Shown here in pieces: positions 57,872-64,000 of a DNA stretch of 64,000 nucleotides. The translations under genes were made by a program, and so were the position numbers. Source of the stretch: Bacillota bacterium (lineage in GTDB: Bacteria; Bacillota; Clostridia; Lachnospirales; Lachnospiraceae); the NCBI GenBank assembly GCA_023386315.1, contig JAEWJZ010000014.1, positions 377,001 through 441,000 on the forward strand, written 5' to 3'. Numbering within the stretch: position 1 is the stretch's first letter; every line of letters starts with the position of its first letter. The notes under the pieces are model-generated. The model searched no databases, was not told the DNA's origin, and saw only the letters and a list, made by a program, of their open reading frames with translations.

Positions 57872-57875
57872 GTTT

Positions 57876-58874
57876 TTATTCCCCTTTCCTGAATAAATCC
57901 AGTGGATTCATGGTAACCACAATCGCACCAAATACGATTACGATAGAGCCGATTACAATCGTAGGGGTAACTGCCTGTCCCAGAAACAGGATACAGAAGA
58001 AAACGCCCCAGAACGCATATGTTACATTTAAGGACATACCAATCGCACAGCCAACCGTGGAGTTGCTCTTATACCAGCAAAGGAAGGATACTGCTGCGCT
58101 TAAGCCTGCTGCTGCCAGCCATATAACCGGGATTCCTGCAGTTAAAGTTCCGCCTAAGAGTCCTAAACCTCCAACGATAGGAAGAATTACGAATAAGTCC
58201 ACAATACCGGAGATGAGCTGACGTAAGTTTACTGCCACATCAGTATCGATCATGGCTCCGCCGTAGGTAGAGAATACACCTTCCAGTGCCCAGCAGATTG
58301 CTGCAACGAAGGAGAAGATAATTCCCAGTGTAAAGTTGTCGCTGCCTTCCGGCTTGGTCCAGTTGATGATGATGGCACCAGCCACACATACAAGCATGCC
58401 GACCATAACTCTTTTTGTAATTTTCTGTTTTAGGAAGATCCATGCAAAAATTGCACCGAACAGGCTGCATAATGCGGAGATCGGAATCGCATAAGCTCCC
58501 GCCATTGCAAGACCAACCAGGTAAGCGCCGTTTGCAACAGGTCCTCCAAGAAGTGATCCGATTACAATCATTTTTCCAGGGAATGTATTAAGACTTCTGC
58601 CCATCTCACGGATACGGCCGCTTTTTGCATTGTATGCAGTCAGCCAGATTCCTGCGAAAAGGTCATTTAAGCCGGATAATACATATGGTCCTGCTAAAAG
58701 TCCTGCTGCGCTGGCAAGAGGTTCATAATAGCCGGCTACCAGTACAAGAACAGTATAAATTCCGTAGGTAAGTCCGGATAATGCACCGGTTGTCATTCCA
58801 GTTGTCCTGAATTTTTTGTTAATAGCTGCCATTTTCGCATCCGCAGATGCTGATGTCATTCCTTGGTTACCCAT
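57876..58874 (-). CDS. DMT-superfamily 10-helix transporter (copy 2)
   Basis: A 332-residue membrane protein with about ten helices in two halves, as in EamA/DMT carriers. The halves carry G-P-Y-V-L-S-G-L-N-D-L-F-A-G and L-C-W-Y-K-S-N-S-T-V-G. It is highly similar to the protein at 59168-60127 but has about 20 extra residues at the N-terminus. It starts at the last base of the shell gene before it (TAATG overlap). In this operon it probably brings in choline or exports trimethylamine; neither can be shown from the sequence. Confidence 0.87.
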   Translation of the reverse strand: MGNQGMTSASADAKMAAINKKFRTTGMTTGALSGLTYGIYTVLVLVAGYYEPLASAAGLLAGPYVLSGLNDLFAGIWLTAYNAKSGRIREMGRSLNTFPGKMIVIGSLLGGPVANGAYLVGLAMAGAYAIPISALCSLFGAIFAWIFLKQKITKRVMVGMLVCVAGAIIINWTKPEGSDNFTLGIIFSFVAAICWALEGVFSTYGGAMIDTDVAVNLRQLISGIVDLFVILPIVGGLGLLGGTLTAGIPVIWLAAAGLSAAVSFLCWYKSNSTVGCAIGMSLNVTYAFWGVFFCILFLGQAVTPTIVIGSIVIVFGAIVVTMNPLDLFRKGE

Positions 58875-59164
58875 TACTTAATCTCCTTTTTATCCTTTGG
58901 AAGAATTGTCTCAACCTCTGCGTGAGGACGTGGAATCACGTGTACGGATACCAGTTCGCCAACTCTCTGTGCTGCTGCTGCGCCTGCATCAGTAGCTGCT
59001 TTTACTGCACCTACATCACCTCTTACCATAACAGTAACAAGTCCGCCGCCTACAAATTCTTTTCCAACAAGTGTTACATTCGCCGCCTTAACCATAGCGT
59101 CTGCAGCTTCGATTGAGCCGATTAAGCCCTTTGTTTCGATCATTCCTAATGCATCATATTTCAT
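58874..59164 (-). CDS. BMC-H shell protein (copy at the 5' end of the operon)
   Basis: A 96-residue shell hexamer protein with the BMC motifs A-L-G-M-I-E-T-K-G and G-D-V-G-A-V-K-A-A. It matches the protein at 44012-44296 over 89 residues with one Val/Ile change and ends differently (P-K-D-K-K-E-I-K). It lies between two transporter paralogues; its stop overlaps the start of the second by one base. Being the first shell gene transcribed, it may be the major shell protein. Confidence 0.96.
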   Translation of the reverse strand: MKYDALGMIETKGLIGSIEAADAMVKAANVTLVGKEFVGGGLVTVMVRGDVGAVKAATDAGAAAAQRVGELVSVHVIPRPHAEVETILPKDKKEIK

Positions 59165-59167
59165 TGT

Positions 59168-60127
59168 TTAGTCCTCCTTTTTACTCAGCAGTTCAAATGG
59201 GTCAACAGATACTAAAATAGCTCCGATGATAATGATAATAGAACCAATAATAATGGTCGGGGTTACTGGCTGTTTGATAAACAGGATACAAAACAGCACG
59301 CCCCAGAACGCGTAGGTGATGTTTAATGACATTCCCATGGCACATCCCACAGTGCTGTTTGACTTATACCAGCAGAGATAAGAGATTGCCGCACAGAGGC
59401 CGGCAACGATCAGCCATGCAACAGGAGGCAGGGAAAAGAGTGTGCCTTTTAAAAGTCCCATACCGCCTACGATAGGCAGAATTACAAATAAATCAACGAT
59501 TCCGGATAAAAGCTGGCGAATATTAATTACCACATCTGTGTCAAGCATCGCACTTCCGTAAGCTGCAAAAACACCTTCCAGCGCCCAGCCAATAGCTGCT
59601 ACAAATGCACAGATGATTCCCAGCGTAAAGTTGGTGCTGCCTTCTGGTTTTACCCAGTTAATAACAATCGCTCCAACAACACAGATCAGCATACCAAGAC
59701 CGACTCTGGGCACGATTTTCTGTTTTAAAAAGATTCGTGCAAATAATGCTCCGAAAAGAATGTACATGGCAGAAATCGGAATTGCATAAGCTCCTGCCAT
59801 TGCCAGACCCATTAAGTATGCACCGCTGGCAATTGGTCCGCCTACCAGGGAACCAAGAAGAATAATTTTTCCTGGAAACAGTTTTAAGCTTCTTCCGATC
59901 TCACGTATTCTTCCGGTCTTAATGTTATACACAGTAAGCCAGATACCGGCAAATAAGTCATTGAGACCAGATGTTACGTAGGGAGCAGCAAAAAGCCCCA
60001 CTGCCCCGGCAAGTGGTTTGTAGTACCCGGCAATCAGTACAAAGGTGGTATATAACCCGTACATGAGACCGGATATCAAACCGGTTGTAACGCCAATTCT
60101 TTTAAATTTCTTTCGCGCTTCCGTCAT
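59168..60127 (-). CDS. DMT-superfamily 10-helix transporter (copy 1)
   Basis: A 319-residue membrane protein with about ten helices, first gene of the choline operon. It shares most residues with the second copy (A-P-Y-V-T-S-G-L-N-D-L-F-A-G, A-M-A-G-A-Y-A-I-P-I-S-A, C-W-Y-K-S-N-S-T-V-G-C-A). The pattern transporter, shell, transporter suggests an internal duplication followed by divergence. Choline uptake or trimethylamine release is the likely job. Its promoter and operator are at 60282-60313. Confidence 0.87.
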   Translation of the reverse strand: MTEARKKFKRIGVTTGLISGLMYGLYTTFVLIAGYYKPLAGAVGLFAAPYVTSGLNDLFAGIWLTVYNIKTGRIREIGRSLKLFPGKIILLGSLVGGPIASGAYLMGLAMAGAYAIPISAMYILFGALFARIFLKQKIVPRVGLGMLICVVGAIVINWVKPEGSTNFTLGIICAFVAAIGWALEGVFAAYGSAMLDTDVVINIRQLLSGIVDLFVILPIVGGMGLLKGTLFSLPPVAWLIVAGLCAAISYLCWYKSNSTVGCAMGMSLNITYAFWGVLFCILFIKQPVTPTIIIGSIIIIIGAILVSVDPFELLSKKED

Positions 60128-60203
60128 TTAAGTTTCCTTCCCCATCTGAATAGTGCACAAAATTTAAGTTGCCCTGTTACTTTTTCTTTCTTTCACGTTC
60201 AGC

Positions 60204-60217
60204 TGAAAACGTTTAGA
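60204..60217 (-). promoter_or_regulatory. cre-like sequence in the cut operon leader
   Basis: TGAAAACGTTTAGA is close to the catabolite-responsive element consensus (TGWAANCGNTNWCA) with a mismatch near its end; the core AAACGTTT is a palindrome. It lies about 60-70 bases after the predicted transcription start, where CcpA can act as a roadblock. It would let preferred sugars repress choline use. Confidence 0.35.
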
Positions 60218-60281
60218 AAATGCACAACGCCTGTTAATGTTACTAATTTTCTACTGGCTGCCTGCATTTTTCTATGCATTT

Positions 60282-60313
60282 AGTATAGGACTTCCCCCTA
60301 TGGGGAATGTCAA
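60282..60313 (-). promoter_or_regulatory. MerR-type promoter and operator of the cut operon
   Basis: On the minus strand: -35 TTGACA (60308-60313) and -10 TATACT (60282-60287) are both excellent but separated by 20 bases, too long for normal use. The spacer holds the palindrome TTCCCC-N4-GGGGAA (60292-60307). This is the layout that MerR regulators activate by distorting DNA. The merR gene has the same promoter with identical spacing. The 348 bases from 60128 to 60475 hold this promoter, a possible cre and the merR terminator, and no gene. Confidence 0.85.
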
Positions 60314-60380
60314 CCGGTTTTTTTTTATTTTTCCTGCAATTTAAATGGCAATTTTTTCCGTGGTGCTCCACACACAAAAA

Positions 60381-60430
60381 AGGCTCTCCTGAAACAGGAA
60401 TTTTTATTTATTCCTGTTTCAAAAGAACCT
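60381..60430 (-). terminator. Rho-independent terminator after merR
   Basis: A stem of about 20 bases with a few mismatches (60381-60400 with 60411-60430, core CCTGAAACAGGAA / TTCCTGTTTCA) is followed on the minus strand by six U. It isolates merR from the cut operon, so the operon depends on its own promoter. Confidence 0.88.
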
Positions 60431-60475
60431 GTCAGATTTATTTTTAAATCCGGTAAGGCAGCGTTTCATGCTCCC

Positions 60476-61309
60476 TTACTGCCGGTAAACCGGGACAATA
60501 ACTTCCGTTACAAACTCTTCCGGATTCCTGGTTGTCCAGTAGTCCACCACATACCGTTCAAAGCTTTCTTTCCCGCACTGATATCCCCGCTTGGCTGCCC
60601 AGCTTACAATCCGTTCGTACTCTTCATCAATGGTCTCATGTCTTCCAATATGATAGACTGACGCAACCATGATACCTCCATAGGTCTGGCGGTTTAAGCA
60701 TTCCTTGCATGGGTGAATGGCTTTCTGCATAATCGTTGCCGTTTTGCACTTGCCGCTCATCTTCTCTTCAAAGGAATCAAACTTAAGGATTACCGCACCT
60801 GTAATTTCATTCTCAGCCTTTTCAAGGTGATTGGTCCATTCTATGTTAATAATTGATTCCATATAATTGTATTCGAAGCTCTGTTTCAGGCTGCAGAAGG
60901 TGGACTCCTGAAGGAACTTCACGGATACCTCATGTACATTGTTCTGGAGCACCATCTTGGCTTCCTGAATCAGCTCGTACCAGTCCTTAACAGCAACATA
61001 GCTGTTATGAATCTGCTGCTCCTGAAGACAGAGCTGATCGATCTTGTTGCGGAAATTCTGTTCCAGATAATAGTAGGTATTGCCCTCGACTAAGCCCTGC
61101 ATCTCTTCCAGCTTAAATCCCATCTGCTTGTAGTACTTTACAACAGGAACCGTCATGAGTGTTTCCTTGTTGTAATAGCGGTAGCTGTTCTCCTTACATA
61201 TCATATCCGGTGATATGATCCCGATCTTGTCGTAAAAACGCAGAGCCTTTGTTGAAATGTTGCAGATCTTACTCACTTCCCCTATTGAGTACAGTTTCTT
61301 TTCTTCCAT
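60476..61309 (-). CDS. MerR-family regulator with GyrI-like effector domain
   Basis: A 277-residue regulator. The N-terminal MerR HTH (about 1-70) has L-Y-S-I-G-E-V-S-K-I-C, S-T-K-A-L-R-F-Y-D-K-I-G and Y-R-Y-Y; a coiled coil follows (about 75-115). The C-terminal 150 residues resemble the GyrI/BmrR small-molecule-binding domain, which binds cationic ligands in BmrR. Choline, a cation, is a fitting effector, but this is inference. I use the ATG at 61309 with GGGGGT upstream; an ATG four codons earlier has no ribosome site. It precedes the cut operon on the same strand and its own promoter bears the same palindrome. Confidence 0.9.
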   Translation of the reverse strand: MEEKKLYSIGEVSKICNISTKALRFYDKIGIISPDMICKENSYRYYNKETLMTVPVVKYYKQMGFKLEEMQGLVEGNTYYYLEQNFRNKIDQLCLQEQQIHNSYVAVKDWYELIQEAKMVLQNNVHEVSVKFLQESTFCSLKQSFEYNYMESIINIEWTNHLEKAENEITGAVILKFDSFEEKMSGKCKTATIMQKAIHPCKECLNRQTYGGIMVASVYHIGRHETIDEEYERIVSWAAKRGYQCGKESFERYVVDYWTTRNPEEFVTEVIVPVYRQ

Positions 61310-61394
61310 GTAAACCCCCATAAGCACTGGCATTGTCTATGTGTTCCCTGTTCGATTTACCTATTTATCATGCGTATTATCTACATATACAACC

Positions 61395-61426
61395 AGTATA
61401 ATCCTTCCCGTATAGGGGAATGTCAA
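61395..61426 (-). promoter_or_regulatory. MerR-type autoregulated promoter of merR
   Basis: On the minus strand: -35 TTGACA (61421-61426), a 20-base spacer and -10 TATACT (61395-61400). The spacer contains TTCCC-N6-GGGAA (61405-61420). The palindrome centre lies 12.5 bases from the edge of the -10 box, the same as in the cut promoter at 60282-60313. Autoregulation is likely. Confidence 0.83.
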
Positions 61427-61452
61427 TACCCACTTCTTTGTTATTTATACTC

Positions 61453-61501
61453 ACAAAAAAAAACCACAGGTTCCTGCTGTCACCGGATTAACCTGTGGTT
61501 T
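61453..61501 (-). terminator. Rho-independent terminator after trxA
   Basis: The 11-base stem AACCACAGGTT / AACCTGTGGTT (61462-61472 with 61490-61500) is followed on the minus strand by a run of U. It ends the single-gene trxA unit. Confidence 0.9.
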
Positions 61502-61512
61502 AATAAGTCTTA

Positions 61513-61833
61513 TTATTTTACCTGCTCTACCATCTGCAGAATATCTTTCTTGGACTTCACTCCTACAGAAGTTGCCGCCAGTTTTCCGCCTTTGAAAATT
61601 CCTACAGTAGGAATGCTCATAACCTTAAACTGTCCTGCAAGATCCGGCTCATTATCCACATCAACCTTTCCAATCTTTAAACCGGAATGGTTCTCAGATG
61701 CAATCTCATCAAGAACCGGTGCAAACATCTTACACGGACCGCACCAGGTTGCCCAGAAATCCACCAGCACTACATCGTCTGTTTTTAAGACCTCTTCATC
61801 AAAATTCTGCTTTGTTAATGTTACGATTGACAT
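61513..61833 (-). CDS. trxA: Thioredoxin
   Basis: A 106-residue cytosolic disulfide reductase. The active site W-C-G-P-C-K has Cys 31 and Cys 34, the cis-Pro is in M-S-I-P-T-V, and the fold is complete. It has its own promoter (61955-61983) and terminator. No thioredoxin reductase gene is in the window. It is next to the choline regulator but is a separate transcription unit, so a link is not evident. Confidence 0.97.
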   Translation of the reverse strand: MSIVTLTKQNFDEEVLKTDDVVLVDFWATWCGPCKMFAPVLDEIASENHSGLKIGKVDVDNEPDLAGQFKVMSIPTVGIFKGGKLAATSVGVKSKKDILQMVEQVK

Positions 61834-61954
61834 ATATTACTCCTCCTTCATTCTATTTCTTATTTCAGGGAAATTGCTTTATTCATTAGTCTGATCAATA
61901 TTTCCCGGATTATGCCCGGTTATGGAAAGGACCTTACTATGTTTTCTTACTGTT

Positions 61955-61983
61955 ATTATAAAAGTTACAGTTGCATTTGTCAA
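61955..61983 (-). promoter_or_regulatory. trxA promoter
   Basis: Consensus boxes on the minus strand: TTGACA (61978-61983), a 17-base spacer and TATAAT (61955-61960). It lies just after the stop of the preceding gene (61999), so trxA is independent of that gene. Confidence 0.83.
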
Positions 61984-61998
61984 TAGAATTCTATATTT

Positions 61999-63162
61999 TT
62001 ATTTCACGTCTAACCCAAGAAATTTTATCATTTCCAGGAATTTTTCCTTTAATTCTGATAGGCTTACAGTCTCTTCCCCTTCTGCAGAAAGTTTATTATG
62101 ATCCAGTACACCAGCCGAAATTCTTCCGCCCTCATATCCGCCGCTAAGCTTCAGTTTCAAATTTAAGTCTTTTTTATTATATACAATATTTAATTCTTTT
62201 ATCTGCAAAGTCCGTTTTTCTTCCTCACCGTTTCCAAAATACACCGTTGAGTCAAAATTTATCTCACCATCTGCCCCGGTTATACGGCCGGATAGAAGTG
62301 CTCCCTGATTCTCCACCTTTTGAAAGCCTGCATATGCGAGCCCTGGTATGATGATTTGTGAAATGGAGAGATCTTTCCGTATAGAGAAGAGTATTTCCTG
62401 GGTTTCACCCTCTGTTTTCCGTTCCTTAAGAAGGTTCGCCCAGCTTTCGGGTTCTTTTCCGGGTACTTCTTCCAAAAGTGCTCCAGTCTCTTTGATGACG
62501 GAGTCAAACTGATCAGCCGGAACCAGCGCCCGTATGGTAACACCGTTTTTGTCTCTTCCGGTAAACTCAACTCTGCTCTTGCCCATCATATCAACGATAT
62601 GGTCCTGCAGCTGCTTTAAGCTGTTTTCCAGTTTTTCCTTTTTCTTTGGAATGGGTGACACTCCAATCTGATCTTTTACGTCGGTCTGGGTTGTTTTTAC
62701 AACAGCTGCAGAAATCTGGGGCACATGGATCACCACCTGATCTGCATCAGCCCAGTATTCTGCTCCCTCCCGTACTGCTCCAAGAAAATATACATCAACC
62801 TTTCCCTGTGCAAACGTATTCTCAAGATCCCGCTGTTCCGTGAAAGAAACTCCAAGACCGCCGGGCAGAACCAGTACGGACTTTCCATTTACGAAGGCTT
62901 CATCAATCACCAGCTTGACGGAATCCTCATAAGCATCTCCTTCTCCCTTCTCATTTCCCCAAAGCTCCTTTAACATACCCTGCGTCTGCAGTGCAGAGCG
63001 GGCCAGATAAAATCTGGCATAATAAATAGGGAAATAATGCCATCCTGCAGCTGCAAGAGCAATGACAGCCGCTATTCCTGCTGCCCAGATAAACAGTTTT
63101 TTATTATTATTACATAATGCCGGTCTGGCTGAGTTTTTCTTCAAAAAATTCATTAAGTTCAA
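61999..63162 (-). CDS. Membrane-anchored protein of unknown function
   Basis: A 387-residue protein I do not recognise firmly (it recalls the DUF6583 type). One membrane helix (about residues 24-44) follows a short positive N-terminus; the rest, rich in beta-type segments, is predicted to be outside the cell. The region with A-R-F-Y-L-A-R-S-A-L-Q-T-Q just after the helix is a likely helical neck. The start is uncertain: TTG at 63162 with a near GAAGG, or ATG at 63153 with none; either overlaps the end of the YhgE/Pip-type gene. The overlap implies a joint operon and perhaps a common envelope function. Confidence 0.72.
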   Translation of the reverse strand: MNLMNFLKKNSARPALCNNNKKLFIWAAGIAAVIALAAAGWHYFPIYYARFYLARSALQTQGMLKELWGNEKGEGDAYEDSVKLVIDEAFVNGKSVLVLPGGLGVSFTEQRDLENTFAQGKVDVYFLGAVREGAEYWADADQVVIHVPQISAAVVKTTQTDVKDQIGVSPIPKKKEKLENSLKQLQDHIVDMMGKSRVEFTGRDKNGVTIRALVPADQFDSVIKETGALLEEVPGKEPESWANLLKERKTEGETQEILFSIRKDLSISQIIIPGLAYAGFQKVENQGALLSGRITGADGEINFDSTVYFGNGEEEKRTLQIKELNIVYNKKDLNLKLKLSGGYEGGRISAGVLDHNKLSAEGEETVSLSELKEKFLEMIKFLGLDVK

Positions 63163-64000
63163 GCACCTTCTTCCTCAATACAATTCCCACCAGCAGGGAG
63201 AGCGGAATGTATACCAGAACATTCCTGATATCAATCCAGTAAGCATTTTCATAAATTCCTCCCACACATTCCCTCATGGCATTGATTAAGTGGGTAAATG
63301 GAAGGAGGGGATTTACCATCTGAAAAAATCTGGGCGTTACCTGAATGGGGAACGTACCGCCGGACCCAGCCACCTGTATAACCATAAATACCACAACAAT
63401 TGCTTTTCCCACGTCCCCGAAGGAAACTGTCATGGAATATGTAATATTGGTAAATATAATGCTTGCAATGACTGCAGCCAGCACAAATTTTCCCGGCTCT
63501 AAGCACTGGATTTTCAGCATATAAAGATCCCCCAGAGATACCACCAGTGCCTGCATAATTCCGAAGAGCATAAATGTAAGGTATCTGCCGAAATACATTT
63601 CATATAGCCTCAGACCCTGGGATCGGGATGGTTCCACTTTTGTTTTCAGCAATGCTACCAGAATCAGGCCGCCTACCCAAATGGCAAGTATAGTATAGAA
63701 AGGAGCCATGGCAGAACCATAGTTTTCTACCGGGTATACTTTATTTGTCTGCATATCCGTAGGTTTCATCATAAAATCACTGAACTGCTCCGGATCATTC
63801 TTCATAATGTCCATTATTTTGTTCAGCTGTTTATTATCTGCAACCTTATTCACGTCTGTAATCATGTCATCGACGCGCTCCTGGCTCTTGTGAATCAGAT
63901 TGAGAGCGCTGTCCAAAGCCTCAATCAGACTTTGAGATGATGTATTGACGCTGGTAAGTGTGGTATCAATCTGTCCTACCAGATTTCCGATGCTGCCAAG
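63110..64000 (-). CDS. YhgE/Pip-type ABC-2-like membrane protein (C-terminal part)
   Basis: The frame runs open from its stop at 63110 to the window edge, so the N-terminal part is missing. The visible 296 residues begin with a helical Ser/Thr/Asn-rich region, then have at least five membrane helices typical of the YhgE/Pip C-terminus and of ABC-2 permeases, with Y-G-S-A-M-A-P-F-Y-T-I-L-A-I-W-V-G-G and L-L-P-F-T-H-L-I-N-A-M-R-E motifs. Such proteins span the membrane and have a large extracellular loop; some are phage-infection factors or linked to type VII secretion. The start lies outside. Confidence 0.85.
   Translation of the reverse strand, partial: LGSIGNLVGQIDTTLTSVNTSSQSLIEALDSALNLIHKSQERVDDMITDVNKVADNKQLNKIMDIMKNDPEQFSDFMMKPTDMQTNKVYPVENYGSAMAPFYTILAIWVGGLILVALLKTKVEPSRSQGLRLYEMYFGRYLTFMLFGIMQALVVSLGDLYMLKIQCLEPGKFVLAAVIASIIFTNITYSMTVSFGDVGKAIVVVFMVIQVAGSGGTFPIQVTPRFFQMVNPLLPFTHLINAMRECVGGIYENAYWIDIRNVLVYIPLSLLVGIVLRKKVLELNEFFEEKLSQTGIM

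Noticed and set aside
57876..60127. Recent tandem duplication as an assembly artefact
   Set aside because: The two transporters differ at many residues and the intervening shell gene is single, so this is a real, old duplication.

Overview
This window looks like the chromosome of an anaerobic, fermentative, spore-forming Firmicute of the Clostridia, most probably Lachnospiraceae (the Lacrimispora / Clostridium XIVa type). That is an inference from the gene content: an arginine deiminase pathway, several PTS systems, a SAM-I riboswitch on metK, an F-type ATP synthase with a sodium-type c ring and a glycyl-radical microcompartment. Nearly every gene lies on the minus strand. No rRNA, tRNA, CRISPR array, insertion sequence or phage gene was seen.

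Layout. 1-6.5 kb holds a carbohydrate ABC importer (permease and lipoprotein), its GntR/UTRA repressor, and an operon of one TIM-barrel isomerase and two Gfo/Idh/MocA oxidoreductases, divergent from an AraC activator. 7.4-10.4 kb holds a histidine kinase, an OmpR-type regulator and a Cys-rich protein in one overlapping operon. 10.6-18.4 kb is a PTS hexose or hexitol locus with two mannitol-type EIICB proteins, a separate EIIA, a 1-phosphofructokinase-family kinase, a zinc dehydrogenase and an MtlR-like activator. Two promoters there carry matching palindromes at the same distance from the -10 box. 18.6-25 kb holds metK with its SAM-I riboswitch, a nucleotidyltransferase, murA and a large membrane-anchored protein. 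25.1-34.4 kb is the arginine region: argR, a tRNA-binding-domain protein, a double-HTH AraC regulator, arcC, argF, arcA, two membrane LuxR proteins and arcD. 34.7-36.4 kb has a Pro/Gly/Tyr/Trp repeat protein and a second nucleotidyltransferase. 36.6-43.7 kb is the ATP synthase operon.

44.0-60.1 kb is one operon of 21 genes for a choline-degrading glycyl-radical microcompartment of the GRM1 kind. CutC cleaves choline to trimethylamine and acetaldehyde after activation by CutD. Acetaldehyde is then dismutated by an acylating aldehyde dehydrogenase and an iron alcohol dehydrogenase. PduL, and possibly EutQ, recover energy as acetyl phosphate and ATP. The shell is made of six BMC-H-type proteins, an EutS-type permuted BMC-H and one EutN pentamer; there is no BMC-T trimer. 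A MerR regulator at 60.5-61.3 kb and the cut operon share the same unusual promoter: TTGACA and TATACT 20 bp apart with a TTCCC/GGGAA palindrome in the spacer. The most surprising gene is a second aldehyde dehydrogenase next to cutC in which both the catalytic Cys and the oxyanion-hole Asn are Ser.

61.5-64 kb holds thioredoxin, an unrecognised membrane-anchored protein and the end of a YhgE/Pip-type membrane protein that runs off the window.
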